NCBI GenBank assembly: GCA_963837365.1
Contig: CAWIMW010000002.1
Location: 372,001 to 436,000, forward strand
Length of the DNA: 64,000 nucleotides
Source of the DNA: CAWBXL01 sp963837365
Lineage (GTDB): Bacteria > Acidobacteriota > Terriglobia > Terriglobales > Acidobacteriaceae
Direction: 5' to 3'
A model generated the notes under the pieces. The model was not told where the DNA came from, did no database searches, and saw only the letters and a list, made by a program, of their open reading frames with translations. Of this stretch, positions 1-10,896 are shown piece after piece. The position numbers and the translations under genes were made by a program. The first letter of the stretch is position 1; each line of letters opens with the position of its first letter.

Positions 1-515
1 AGATGTCCCAGCACGCGGATCCCCCAGTATTCCTGCGCTGCCAGGGCTTCACGGACTTCGCGGGCACGCATGCCGGTCCCGACAATCAGGAAATAGCGCA
101 CGTTGTAGCCATGCCTGCGCAACTGGCGAAGCGCCAGCCGCAATCCCAGGCGGGAGACGCAAAGTGTCGCCAGAAGTAGCAGGAGAAACGTAAGCAACTC
201 GCGGCGTGCGGGCAAGTCGTGGTGGGTAAGCCAGGCAGTCACCAGACGTCCGGATCCAGCCAGCGTCACCGCGCCCAAAATAAGCCACAGTTCTTCGCGT
301 AATGCGTTGACGCGGAACGAGCGGTAAGCCCCCAGCCAATACATCGCCGCGAGCAACAGGCACGGGGCCACCACAAATTGCGGCGAGAACACCCATTCCC
401 GCAGACGGTTTTGCGGGTCTGAAACTAGAGCGGCCGACAGATAGATCGCGACCGTGATGCACAGATCGAACGCCATCAGGAAACGCTCCAGCAATTTTGC
501 CCGTTCACGCAGCAT
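1..515 (-). CDS. Polyprenyl glycosylphosphotransferase, N-terminal part (truncated by window edge)
   Basis: The visible 171 residues start at the ATG at 515 and run off the left edge. They contain several hydrophobic segments (near residues 12-25, 38-55 and 70-85, then a Leu-rich stretch near 105-120). A nucleotide-binding-like stretch follows, reading YFLIVGTGMRAREV near residue 145. This layout is that of the membrane and CoA-binding-like half of exopolysaccharide polyprenyl glycosylphosphotransferases (WcaJ/GumD type), which load the first sugar phosphate onto undecaprenyl phosphate. The catalytic bacterial sugar transferase domain would lie outside the window. An in-frame stop at 564-566 leaves the ATG at 515 as the only usable start. 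It is the last visible gene of the minus-strand exopolysaccharide operon. Confidence 0.72.
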   Translation of the reverse strand, partial: MLRERAKLLERFLMAFDLCITVAIYLSAALVSDPQNRLREWVFSPQFVVAPCLLLAAMYWLGAYRSFRVNALREELWLILGAVTLAGSGRLVTAWLTHHDLPARRELLTFLLLLLATLCVSRLGLRLALRQLRRHGYNVRYFLIVGTGMRAREVREALAAQEYWGIRVLGH

Positions 516-570
516 GACAAGGGTTCGATCGAAAGTTGAGACTGGGCAGCGGGTGCAGCGAGGTCAAGGT

Positions 571-1329
571 TTAAGCCTGTCCCGCCCGGCCGCGCCGGGA
601 ACGGATCTCCTCCAGGACCATGGGGAGAAAGCGGAGATCTTCGATGAGATAGCGCCGTCCCAAACGCCTGGGTTCCTGCAACATGCGCCAAGCCCATTCC
701 ATGCCAGATTTCCGCACCAACACGGGAGCGCGACGGCGCCGTCCGGCAAGCACATCAAAAGAACCGCCAACCGGTAAGACTAGCCGGCAATTTAGCAGCG
801 GGAAATTCTTCTGCAACCAGGTCTCCTGCCGGGGTGACCCCATGCCGACAAACAGAATGTCGGCCCGGGCCGCATTGATCGCATCAACCACCGGTTGGTC
901 TTGCGGGAAATAACCATGGTGCCAGCCACAGATGGAAAGGCCGGCTATGTTGTGCTGCAAGGTCTCGCCCGTTTGGGAGCAAACTTCAGGCTGCGCCCCG
1001 AGCAGAAAACAGCGATATCCGCCGTGCGCCGCGCGCTGGCACAGGCCAAGCATCAGATCAATCCCCGTCACCCTCTCCGGTACCGGGCAGCCTGCCAGCC
1101 GCGACGACCACACCACCGGCATCCCGTCGGGAATGGCCAGGTCTGCCAACTGATAGGTCTCGCGGAATGCCGGGTCATGACGGTGTCGAATCAATTGGTC
1201 CACATTGGCGGAAAAAACACAGGCACGTAACGGGGGCTTTTGCAGGACTTCGTTTTCTAGCCAGTCAAGTGTCTCGAGGTACGTCATGCAACTCAACTTC
1301 AAACCGAACAAGTCCACCGTATTGGGCAT
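571..1329 (-). CDS. WecG/TagA/CpsF family glycosyltransferase
   Basis: 252 residues when started at the ATG at 1329, which has an AAAGGT-like ribosome site. A longer frame from 1419 would run into the upstream Wzz-like gene. The protein has the GT26 family landmarks: ANVDQLIRHRHDP near 40, ADLAIPDGMPVVW near 62-75, RVTGIDLM near 90, FLLGAQP near 110 and a C-terminal VGGSFDVLAG segment. Family members transfer ManNAcA, ManNAc or a related sugar to a polyprenyl-diphosphate-linked acceptor at the inner face of the membrane. Its place between chain-length and sugar-phosphate transferase genes suggests it adds the second sugar of an exopolysaccharide repeat. The sugar itself cannot be read from sequence. 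Confidence 0.85.
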   Translation of the reverse strand: MPNTVDLFGLKLSCMTYLETLDWLENEVLQKPPLRACVFSANVDQLIRHRHDPAFRETYQLADLAIPDGMPVVWSSRLAGCPVPERVTGIDLMLGLCQRAAHGGYRCFLLGAQPEVCSQTGETLQHNIAGLSICGWHHGYFPQDQPVVDAINAARADILFVGMGSPRQETWLQKNFPLLNCRLVLPVGGSFDVLAGRRRRAPVLVRKSGMEWAWRMLQEPRRLGRRYLIEDLRFLPMVLEEIRSRRGRAGQA

Positions 1330-1352
1330 GGGGAAAACCTTTAATGCCGGGC

Positions 1353-2615
1353 TCACTCTTCGTGTGCAGATACCCAGCAGGGCAAGCAGGTGTGCAGCTT
1401 TTTCAGTTGCGCATGCCATACAGGATCCTGGCGAACCCGCACGACAGTGGTTTTTCCCGCCACCCAGCCCAGCGCAACCAAGAATGACGCGACGGCTCCG
1501 AGCAACGTAATCCAGAAACGATGCGGGCCACTCTTATGGTCGGGTATCACGGCGTGATCGATGACCTGTATGAGCGAGCCCTCTTTGGCCTCGTCAATGC
1601 GGGCTGTCTCCAGCTGTTTCTCTAAAAATCCAAGGACGGCTTCGTAGTACTTGACATCGCGCAGGCGGCGCACATATTCAAGCCCGGTCGAAGGTATTTT
1701 TGATATGGGTACCTCGGTCCCGTCTCCACCGGGTTCGCGGATGCCTCGCAATTGTTTCTTCAGCGCATTCAGTTCGGCCACGGTTTGCACGGTATCGGGA
1801 TTTTGCTCGGAGGCGTAGGTGCGGATGCGGCTCAGTTCGGCTTCTTTCTGCGCAATATGGGCGCGCAGCAGGGCGGCGACCTCAATCGTCGCTTTCGCCT
1901 GGGTATCCAGTTGGATCAGTCCGGTGTGCTCCTGGACGTGTTGCAGAGCTTCTTCGCTCTTGGCGAGCTGGTCGCGAACTTCGCTGACCTGCGCTTCAAA
2001 AAATGTGCGCCTACGGGCGGCTTCTCCTATCGCCAAGTTTTGGTTCAGCCGGACCAGTTCCTCGACATAGCCGTTGGCCAAATCCGCCGCCCGCTGCGGG
2101 TCACGGTCGGTGACGGTAACCACGATTGTTCCTTCCTTGGTCGGCTCGATCGCCGTATGTTGCCCCAGATGATCGATGGACTGGGAGGCCAGGCGAGCGT
2201 GATAGACCCGCATGAGGTCGAAGCGTGTAGCCAGCCTTTCCGCAACGGTATGGCTGCGCAGCAATGCAATGAAGGTCGCACTCGGATTGCGGCTGATGTC
2301 CCTTCCCGCCAAGCTGGCCAGTTCGCTGAACTGCCCCAAAATGGCCGCGGACGCGTTGGCTTGGGGGGGGAGCAATTGCGTGCTTGCGGCATAGGTGTTT
2401 GGTAACAAAAAGGCGACGGTCGATGTCAGCAGTGTCGCGAGCAGCGTAAACAGCAGGATGCCGCGGAGGTTCTCTGCGGTTACGATCAGGAAATTCATCC
2501 CGCCGACCAAAATGGACTTGCTTGGCGGCGGCGGCGAGGCGAGCGTGTCGGCGACAATCAGCCACCGGCCCTGGCTGATTTCCGGCACAACACTCTCTGT
2601 ACCCGGAGGTTGCAT
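1353..2615 (-). CDS. Wzz/GumC-type polysaccharide chain-length determinant
   Basis: 420 residues from the ATG at 2615; a TTG at 2630 would add five residues. The layout is that of a polysaccharide co-polymerase: an N-terminal membrane helix (near residues 50-70, ending FLLPNTYAAST), a long periplasmic region with helical coiled-coil segments (about 170-290), and a second membrane helix near the C terminus (FWITLLGAVASFLVALGW). No C-terminal tyrosine kinase domain is present, so this is the kinase-less form. It sits one base downstream of the export gene and 23 bases before the glycosyltransferase gene, consistent with a translationally tight operon. The expected role is control of polymer length together with the Wza-like channel. 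Confidence 0.82.
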   Translation of the reverse strand: MQPPGTESVVPEISQGRWLIVADTLASPPPPSKSILVGGMNFLIVTAENLRGILLFTLLATLLTSTVAFLLPNTYAASTQLLPPQANASAAILGQFSELASLAGRDISRNPSATFIALLRSHTVAERLATRFDLMRVYHARLASQSIDHLGQHTAIEPTKEGTIVVTVTDRDPQRAADLANGYVEELVRLNQNLAIGEAARRRTFFEAQVSEVRDQLAKSEEALQHVQEHTGLIQLDTQAKATIEVAALLRAHIAQKEAELSRIRTYASEQNPDTVQTVAELNALKKQLRGIREPGGDGTEVPISKIPSTGLEYVRRLRDVKYYEAVLGFLEKQLETARIDEAKEGSLIQVIDHAVIPDHKSGPHRFWITLLGAVASFLVALGWVAGKTTVVRVRQDPVWHAQLKKLHTCLPCWVSAHEE

Positions 2616-2631
2616 TTCACGCGTTGCCAAG

Positions 2632-5073
2632 CTACGGGGCGATCACGCGAAGGGCCGCAGCCCCCAACGCGAACTGGGAAAACACCTGCGACCAGTCCCG
2701 AATGCCCCTCAGTACGTTGGAAGTGCGAATGCGTTCTGGTACCACGATCGTGTCGCCGGGCACCAGCCGCAAAGACTCGAGGCTGCCGCTCCACAACCCG
2801 CGGTGCATCTGCTTGCTCAGCACCGATCCGTCAGCGCGGATGATAAACATCCGCCCCGTATCGGCATTGCGGGTGGCTCCTCCGGACTGACTAAGGTAGT
2901 CGCGCATACTTTTGCCTTCGCGGTAGATAAACGCACCCTGGTTGTAAACCGCACCCACCACGTCAACGGTGGCAGGCCGGGTAGGAATGGTGATGCGGTC
3001 GCCATCTTCCAGGAATAGTGCTGGCAATGAATCCAGACTTGTGTCGGTTGATTTCAAGTCCAGCACGATGCGGCCCGAGACCGGAGACTGTTGGAGTTTT
3101 TCGATCATGCTTCTTTCCAGTTCCAGCTCTTCCCGCCCCGACGCCCGTTCCTCAGCGCTGGGCATGGAGGCGACGCGGGCCGCTTTGGTACGCATCTCCT
3201 GCTGCATGTCGTTGATCATATGGTCCAGTTCTTTCTGCTGTTCCTGGCGGGTGGAAGCCCGCTCAAATACCGCGGCGAACAGATAGGCTTCGGCGGTAAG
3301 TCCGCCAGCTCGGGCAACAATCTGGCGCAGGGTCTCACCCGGCTCAGCGCGGTAGATTCCTGCGGCCTTGATCTCGCCTTCAACTCGAATAAGCTTGGTA
3401 CGGTTTTCGGCCGGCACCGACAGGTCGCGCTGGGAAAAAATGGTTACGACATCTCCGGCTTGCAACTCAAGGTTATCTGCGTTGTTCGCATCTTGCAGTG
3501 CGCGGCCAAGATTAAATGGCAGCAGTTGCGTACTGAGGTTTGAGGAATCCAGACGCTGCACCACGGCATAGTCCCAGTTGATCTCCGCCAGGCTCCGGAT
3601 CTTCGCCGGAAGGTCCCCTGTCACAGCGTTGAGAGGAACCTGGGTGGCCTCGGGGACATGATTTTCCCCGGGATCCCGGATGGGGTTGCCTTCGTGCAAA
3701 ACCGTGTTTTCCTGGCCTAACGGGGATCCTGTCCTTGCCTTGCTGTCAGACCTGTCAAGCCAGCCGGGTGGGGTCTGCCCCATGGCATCCTGCGCCATCC
3801 AAAATTCGCCGGTAATGAGCGCGTCGCGGGACGGGATCAAGTCCTGCACCCTCATGCCTGGCCGCCATGGGTGGCGGCCGGGATGGGCAACATTCCCCCG
3901 CAGGGTGACGGCATTTTCAAAGCGCGGAGATATCGGAAGGATCCTTAAGATGTCACCGTCGCGCAAGACGTGGTGTTTCCCCCTCTCATCCAGCACCAAG
4001 CTTCCAACCTTTCGTGTGCGGTCTTCAATGGTCTCCAGTGTGGCACGGCTCGCATCCGCGGTGGCATTCAATCCGCCGGCGGTTTCAATTTGCTCGCCGA
4101 CGGTTGTGGACGCCCTCAATTCGTAAATTGCCGGCTGATTGACGCTGCCCAGCACCGCGACTTGAGGACCCACCGGCGGGATGTAGATCACATCGCCGGA
4201 CTGTAGCGTCGTGTCATTTGCATCACTCCCGCGCACCAGCAAGTCGTACGCGTCGAATTCGGTAATGACTCTTCCCTTTCGTTTCAGCTGGATGTGACGC
4301 ATGGAACCATTTGTCATCGGCCCCCCGGAATAGGTCAGAGCATTGATCAGCGTGCTCTGCGAACTAAGTCGGTAGCGCCCGGGGCGTCTGGCGCGGCCGG
4401 CCAGGGTCACGGAAATCGAGCGCATCTGCCCCAGGCTGACGCTTAGATCGAAGTTTTTGAACGATCGGCTGATGTTGTTTTTCAGATAATCGTGCAGCTG
4501 GTCGTAGCTCACGCCCGTCACTGTAATCATGCCCAGCTTGGGCAGATAAATCTGGCCATTACGGTCCACGATGACACGAGAACTAAAATCCATCTGCCCC
4601 CAGATATGAATCAATAGATGGTCGCCCTCGGCCAATACATAATCTGAAGGAACCGGGGAATGCACTGAGGAAGCTCGCCCCCTTCGACTGTTGAAAAAAA
4701 ACTCCCTGCCAAAAATCGCTACCGGCATGCCGGTCGAGCGTTCGACTAGTTGCTGAAATTCGGTCTTGGTTTCGGTCTCTGCGGCACCGTGATCCGCATA
4801 CGACTCTTGCCGGTTCCCGGTTCGCTCGCCCGGTAGCTGGTTTTTCTGCTCGCTGCTGTCCAGAGCAGCGTCATCGATTTGCCAAACCCGCGCCGGGACA
4901 GTGCGGATTTTTCCCTGGGGATCGGTTTTTCTCCTGCCCGCCACGCAATCCGCAGTTTCACAGCCACTTGCTGCCGATTCGGAGGTAATGATGGTTGTTT
5001 GCGCGTGGCCTGTTGGACATCCCATCACAGCGAACAACAGGAACCGACTGAATAATTTTCTGGCTACGACCAT
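2632..5073 (-). CDS. Wza-like polysaccharide export protein with multiple SLBB domains
   Basis: 813 residues, begun by ATG with an N-terminal signal peptide ending near the GHAQ segment. A Poly_export domain follows near residues 145-240 (YVLAEGDHLLIHIWGQ, then DRNGQIYLPKLG). Several SLBB-type repeats come after it (VTLAGRARRPGRYRL, VAVLGSVNQPAIYEL, VTLRGNVAHPGRH, IRVEGEIKAAGIYR, VDVVGAVYNQGAFIY), each followed by a GG-containing turn. The family forms the outer-membrane channel for capsule and exopolysaccharide. At about 800 residues it is much longer than E. coli Wza and resembles the multi-SLBB proteins common in Acidobacteria and Bacteroidetes. No lipobox cysteine is obvious, so membrane anchoring may differ from Wza. 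Confidence 0.88.
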   Translation of the reverse strand: MVVARKLFSRFLLFAVMGCPTGHAQTTIITSESAASGCETADCVAGRRKTDPQGKIRTVPARVWQIDDAALDSSEQKNQLPGERTGNRQESYADHGAAETETKTEFQQLVERSTGMPVAIFGREFFFNSRRGRASSVHSPVPSDYVLAEGDHLLIHIWGQMDFSSRVIVDRNGQIYLPKLGMITVTGVSYDQLHDYLKNNISRSFKNFDLSVSLGQMRSISVTLAGRARRPGRYRLSSQSTLINALTYSGGPMTNGSMRHIQLKRKGRVITEFDAYDLLVRGSDANDTTLQSGDVIYIPPVGPQVAVLGSVNQPAIYELRASTTVGEQIETAGGLNATADASRATLETIEDRTRKVGSLVLDERGKHHVLRDGDILRILPISPRFENAVTLRGNVAHPGRHPWRPGMRVQDLIPSRDALITGEFWMAQDAMGQTPPGWLDRSDSKARTGSPLGQENTVLHEGNPIRDPGENHVPEATQVPLNAVTGDLPAKIRSLAEINWDYAVVQRLDSSNLSTQLLPFNLGRALQDANNADNLELQAGDVVTIFSQRDLSVPAENRTKLIRVEGEIKAAGIYRAEPGETLRQIVARAGGLTAEAYLFAAVFERASTRQEQQKELDHMINDMQQEMRTKAARVASMPSAEERASGREELELERSMIEKLQQSPVSGRIVLDLKSTDTSLDSLPALFLEDGDRITIPTRPATVDVVGAVYNQGAFIYREGKSMRDYLSQSGGATRNADTGRMFIIRADGSVLSKQMHRGLWSGSLESLRLVPGDTIVVPERIRTSNVLRGIRDWSQVFSQFALGAAALRVIAP

Positions 5074-5114
5074 CGCAGAAACACCAGGATTTGCACGTGC
5101 CGTACCGCCCCAGC

Positions 5115-5672
5115 CTAGATAGGTTCGACGTCTCCCTCACCGACTTCCACCATGAAGGAGCGCATGATGGCGTGCAAGGTAACGACCACGCGGTTGCTTG
5201 GCCGACGGTGAACCAGAACCCCTTCCAGACCTTGAAAGGGGCCGTTTACCACGCGTACATGGCGGCCTTCTGTTAAATACCGGCACGGTTCGGTGTGTAC
5301 TTGCCCGGACAGTCCTCTACGTAACATATCCATCTCATCGTCTTGCATCGGGCTGGGGATTTGACCATTGCCGATCAGCCTCACCACCCGCGGAGTTTCG
5401 ATTACTCTCCTCCGCTCGCGCAAAGATATGTGGACGAAAAGGTAACCGGGGAACAGCGGAAGACTCAATGCGATGCGACGGTCGCTGCGCCGACGCACCG
5501 TACGGTAGAGCGGGAGATAGAATTCGATCCCCTGTCGATCCAGGCTGGTGGCCACCTGTTTCTCTTGGTTTACGCAGGTGTACAAAGCATACCAGTGAGT
5601 GTCGTCCGAGCCGATTCCGGAATTTTGTGACAACCATTCCGCCATTCGATGAACCATACTTTCAGCAGACAA
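5115..5672 (-). CDS. UpxY/RfaH-like NusG-family transcription antiterminator
   Basis: 185 residues. The NGN-type domain starts with HWYALYTCVNQEKQVATSL near residue 26 and includes FYLPLYRTVRRR and LFPGYLFVHI. The C-terminal part has a KOW-like segment (GRHVRVVNGPFQGLEGVLV). Such specialised NusG paralogs bind RNA polymerase early in long polysaccharide operons and suppress termination. It is the first gene of the minus-strand exopolysaccharide operon, the usual place for UpxY-like regulators. The longest frame uses TTG at 5672; an internal ATG at 5657 is an equally plausible start and neither has a strong ribosome site. No ops-like DNA element was recognised upstream. Confidence 0.83.
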   Translation of the reverse strand: MSAESMVHRMAEWLSQNSGIGSDDTHWYALYTCVNQEKQVATSLDRQGIEFYLPLYRTVRRRSDRRIALSLPLFPGYLFVHISLRERRRVIETPRVVRLIGNGQIPSPMQDDEMDMLRRGLSGQVHTEPCRYLTEGRHVRVVNGPFQGLEGVLVHRRPSNRVVVTLHAIMRSFMVEVGEGDVEPI

Positions 5673-6049
5673 AGCTTCGCCCCATCTCTTCCATGCGTCG
5701 TTGCCCGCTAAAATCTTTGTTTACAAATGGTTAAGCTGTGAATTTTCCCGTTTCAAGCCCCGTACGAATGCATGACTTGTAACCGTCAGCGTTGACACTA
5801 ATCCACATCTGTTCTGTGCGAGGCATTTTTCGATTCTCAGCTTGACTACACGGCATGAGCAATTACGAGGAAGAGCATCCGCGCTGCCATTTCCGTACCT
5901 CTTCTATGTAATTGAAATTGTGAAGACTCGCAGGGAGAATTACTAAAACTTAGGTTCCTGCGTTCCAGATCGGAATTGGTAGTTCGGAAACGGGATTAAG
6001 AGCTACTCAGGGAGTCCCTAGATTGCGGTGACCTAGAGTCAAACCAAGT
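5673..6049. other. Divergent intergenic region, upstream half
   Basis: This stretch separates the minus-strand exopolysaccharide operon from the plus-strand pyrophosphatase gene. It must hold the promoter of the exopolysaccharide operon, but no clear minus-strand sigma70 pair was found. Short open frames here have no ribosome sites or recognisable products and were not called. Confidence 0.5.
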
Positions 6050-6078
6050 TTGACCTGCCCTGCCCCGCATGTTATAAA
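6050..6078 (+). promoter_or_regulatory. Sigma70-type promoter of the pyrophosphatase gene
   Basis: TTGACC at 6050-6055 is followed after exactly 17 bases by TATAAA at 6073-6078. Transcription would start near 6085, leaving a leader of about 230 bases before the start codon at 6314. Confidence 0.7.
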
Positions 6079-6313
6079 AGCGAGTTTTGTGTAAGTGTGG
6101 GCCGGGTTTGGATTCGCTCCGTCCTCGACGCAAACCGGCACAAAACATCCGAACACGGCCAAGCTCAGCATTCCCCATAAAGCCTTGCGGTGGAAGCGCG
6201 TTCGGAACTCCAGCGAGAAATCCTTTGCTGCTCCTTAGCACATGGAGTTCTTAATCTGGAAGTGGACGTCAACCCGTCATTCTTACTTAAGCTTTCATCC
6301 CGGAGGAAATCGA
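6079..6313 (+). other. Long 5' leader of the pyrophosphatase gene
   Basis: About 230 bases lie between the predicted start of transcription and the ATG. An imperfect inverted repeat (GCCGGGTTTG near 6102 and CAAACCGGC near 6131) could form a stem with one bulge. The last bases carry a strong GGAGG ribosome site at 6302-6306. No known riboswitch class was recognised. Confidence 0.45.
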
Positions 6314-8773
<2,460 letters not shown>

Positions 8774-8793
8774 TTCGGCCGTAAGGGAATCTC

Positions 8794-9462
8794 ATGTTCA
8801 TCGGCCACTTCGGTCTTGCTCTGGCGGCAAAGAAATTCGCCCCTCGAACTTCATTGGGCGCGACTATGTTTGCGGCCGAATTTGTTGACCTGTTGTGGCC
8901 GATTTTTCTCTTGCTGGGGATCGAGCATGTCGTGATCTCGCCCGGAATCACGCGCATGTCTCCCCTCGATTTCACCGACTACCCAATTACCCACAGTTTG
9001 GTTATGGGCGTCGTCTGGGCCGTCGCGGTCGGTGGGATTTATTTCGCACTTCGGCGTTATTCCCGGGGCGCGTGGGTTGTCGCGGGGTTGGTGTTAAGTC
9101 ATTGGTTTCTGGATTGGCTGGTGCACCGTCCGGACCTGCTTCTCTATTGGGGAGGCACTGCGAAATTCGGCTTAGGTTTGTGGAACCACCCTCTCCTCGA
9201 AGCTCCGTTGGAAGTTGCAATCTTCGTTGCCGGCACTTGGATTTATTCAAGCTGCACCCGCGCCAAGGATGCAATTGGCCGCTACGGTTTCTGGTCTCTC
9301 ATCGTGTTCCTGTTCGCAGGGTGGGTGAGCACGCTTTTCGCAGGTGCTCCACCAAGCGTTACCGCACTGGCCTGGGGAGGGATCAGCATGTCCGTGACGG
9401 TTGTGTGGGCATGGTGGGCCGACCGCCATCGTGAGGTCATCAACCCCAAAGTTTACCTATGA
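8794..9462 (+). CDS. DUF457/YdjM-like membrane protein
   Basis: 222 residues, starting 20 bases after hppA, so possibly co-transcribed. It opens with MFIGHFGLALAAKKFAP and has His/Asp-rich membrane-edge motifs (ITHSLVMG, LSHWFLDWLVHRPDLLLYW). These resemble the DUF457 family of small integral membrane proteins (YdjM group), often called metal-dependent hydrolases from sequence alone. About six membrane segments are visible. The substrate is unknown; the conserved His and Asp residues could bind a metal. Confidence 0.6.
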   Translation: MFIGHFGLALAAKKFAPRTSLGATMFAAEFVDLLWPIFLLLGIEHVVISPGITRMSPLDFTDYPITHSLVMGVVWAVAVGGIYFALRRYSRGAWVVAGLVLSHWFLDWLVHRPDLLLYWGGTAKFGLGLWNHPLLEAPLEVAIFVAGTWIYSSCTRAKDAIGRYGFWSLIVFLFAGWVSTLFAGAPPSVTALAWGGISMSVTVVWAWWADRHREVINPKVYL

Positions 9463-9463
9463 T

Positions 9464-9856
9464 TCAGTTGTGCAAAGTTTTCAAATAAGTAATGACCTGC
9501 CAGCGTTGCTGGTCCGGCAGCTTGGACCACGGCGGCATGCCCTTTTTCATATTTCCGTTGGACAACAGCCAAAACAGATCGCCGTCGGTGGCCTGATGTT
9601 GAACACGATCGCTTTTCAGGGCCGGCCGTTTATGGGTGCCTTCGGCCTGCTTGCCGTGACAGTGCGAACAATGGTCGGCATAGATACGTTCCCCGGCGGC
9701 TAAAGCGTCGGCTTGGCCCTGGAAAGGATTGACCCTGGCATGTTCCCGCTCAGGAACCTTCTTGAGCCATTCGCCGTCGGAGACGTAAACTCCATAGGCC
9801 GCGGAGACCAAAAACACAGTAAGAACGAAACCGATGAAGGTGCCTCTGGCTTTCAT
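9464..9856 (-). CDS. Monoheme c-type cytochrome
   Basis: 130 residues with an N-terminal signal or anchor helix (residues 6-24). A single heme site CSHCH is at residues 63-67, and a likely axial methionine lies in the KKGMPPW segment near 105. The WQVITYLKTL end is typical of small class I cytochromes c. It would act in the periplasm as an electron carrier. The start codon overlaps the end of the beta-barrel gene by four bases (ATGA) and has an AGGAGA ribosome site, so the two are translationally coupled and share the TTGCAAC-bearing promoter. Confidence 0.85.
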   Translation of the reverse strand: MKARGTFIGFVLTVFLVSAAYGVYVSDGEWLKKVPEREHARVNPFQGQADALAAGERIYADHCSHCHGKQAEGTHKRPALKSDRVQHQATDGDLFWLLSNGNMKKGMPPWSKLPDQQRWQVITYLKTLHN

Positions 9857-10716
9857 CGCGCTCTCCTGTGAAATTGACTGAAGAGTTGCTGGATCTCATA
9901 TGAGACTCCGAAACGATAGAGTCGAGGAACACTGAAATCATTCACCCCAAACTGTGGAGAAAATGAAAATGCCATCCCATTCGGCGCTTCCCAATTAATC
10001 GTCGGTCCGATGTAGTGCGAGGTGAAACGTGTGCCGAAGCTGTAGCGGTCGCCCAGGCCACCGTACATTTCCACTCCTGCCCGGAACTTGTCCAGACAAA
10101 ATGCGCAGTCGCGAGAACTGGCGGCAAACTTCAGCGGACGGCTGATCCCCCAGGCATAGCCAAACTCCCAGGGCTCGTTCGCCAGGTTCTTCTCGGCGAT
10201 GATGTTTTCGCTGACGTTCCAGCCGTGAAAATTACTGCCCAGAATCAGCTTAAGCTCGATCTCGCGCTTTTTCTCCGTGCGGGCATCGGCGTTGCGATCA
10301 AGCAGATCGTCTTTTCCGTCGTGGCCAACGATTTCACGTAGAGTCTTATCGCCGCTGATGTTTTCGAATTCAATGTACACCACGGGGTTGATCCAATGCT
10401 CCCGTAATAAAGGCCGGAAGCGGTTCTCCCAGCGATAGCCAGTGAAAATCGTGCTGTCATGCTGAGTCATCTGGCCGTCAAAATAGAACTCTGTCGTCCA
10501 CCAGGTCTTCACGCCATACTCGAGTTCCAGGGCGCTGCCAACGAAGCGGTTCCCAACACCTGGTTTACCAACAACATTTCCCAGATTGATTTCAAGGTTC
10601 CCCGGCTCCTCCATATCGTGCGAGTAGGTCACGAAATAGGGCCATTCCTGGGCTCCGGCAAAAGGTGCAAGCATCAGCGGAAAACACAAGCAAATAACTG
10701 TGGTCGTCCACTTCAA
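9853..10716 (-). CDS. Predicted outer-membrane beta-barrel protein of unknown function
   Basis: 287 residues from a TTG start preceded by GAGGAG. The signal peptide ends at AGAQ near residue 22. The rest is rich in alternating aromatic and polar strands (LELEYGVKTWWTTEFYFDG, FTGYRWENRFRPLL, YSFGTRFTSHYIGPTINW) and ends LFSQFHRRAR, without the usual terminal Phe. This pattern suggests a small transmembrane barrel. Two cysteines (DCAFC near 220) are unusual in such proteins. It is co-transcribed with the cytochrome c gene. The promoter carries TTGCAAC repeats next to a Fur-family gene, suggesting a role tied to metal or redox state. The exact function is not recognised. Confidence 0.62.
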   Translation of the reverse strand: MKWTTTVICLCFPLMLAPFAGAQEWPYFVTYSHDMEEPGNLEINLGNVVGKPGVGNRFVGSALELEYGVKTWWTTEFYFDGQMTQHDSTIFTGYRWENRFRPLLREHWINPVVYIEFENISGDKTLREIVGHDGKDDLLDRNADARTEKKREIELKLILGSNFHGWNVSENIIAEKNLANEPWEFGYAWGISRPLKFAASSRDCAFCLDKFRAGVEMYGGLGDRYSFGTRFTSHYIGPTINWEAPNGMAFSFSPQFGVNDFSVPRLYRFGVSYEIQQLFSQFHRRAR

Positions 10717-10734
10717 GTGAGCTATTCTCCTCGT

Positions 10735-10765
10735 GTTGCAATTAGTTGCAACTGAGTTGCAACTT
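10735..10765 (-). promoter_or_regulatory. Downstream operator cluster: three phased GTTGCAA repeats
   Basis: On the plus strand GTTGCAA units begin at 10735, 10745 and 10756, one helical turn apart. They lie just after the predicted start of transcription of the beta-barrel/cytochrome pair and before its ribosome site. Each unit contains the self-complementary TTGCAA. A Fur-family protein is encoded next door and is the likeliest binder. Confidence 0.62.
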
Positions 10766-10778
10766 GTACGGATATCTC

Positions 10779-10807
10779 ACTGTAGCTTGCGGCTTCACAG
10801 GCGTCAA
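10779..10807 (-). promoter_or_regulatory. Sigma70-type promoter of the beta-barrel/cytochrome pair
   Basis: Read on the minus strand: TTGACG (10807-10802), 17-base spacer, TACAGT (10784-10779). The predicted start is near 10772. TTGCAAC clusters lie on both sides, at 10735-10765 and 10826-10854. Confidence 0.55.
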
Positions 10808-10825
10808 TCTTCTCCGCCATTTTTT

Positions 10826-10854
10826 GTTGCAATCGGCTTGCAACTATATGCAAC
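10826..10854. promoter_or_regulatory. Upstream operator cluster: three TTGCAA-like repeats at 11-base steps
   Basis: GTTGCAA begins at 10826, CTTGCAA at 10837 and a weaker TATGCAA at 10848, each 11 bases apart. The cluster lies about 55-80 bases upstream of the predicted transcription start of the beta-barrel gene. It could serve as a second, upstream operator for the same regulator. Confidence 0.55.
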
Positions 10855-10896
10855 CAAGCAAGGCTGACCCTCGCAACTCAGGATTATGGGGAGGAA

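Noticed and set aside
49..462. 137-codon frame at the left edge on the minus strand
   Set aside because: A different frame of the same strand encodes the sugar transferase N terminus with helices and a nucleotide-binding-like motif; this one is Arg/Pro-rich noise.
5996..6241. 81-codon frame between the exopolysaccharide operon and hppA
   Set aside because: It overlaps the hppA promoter and leader, has Ser/Arg-rich composition and no ribosome site.
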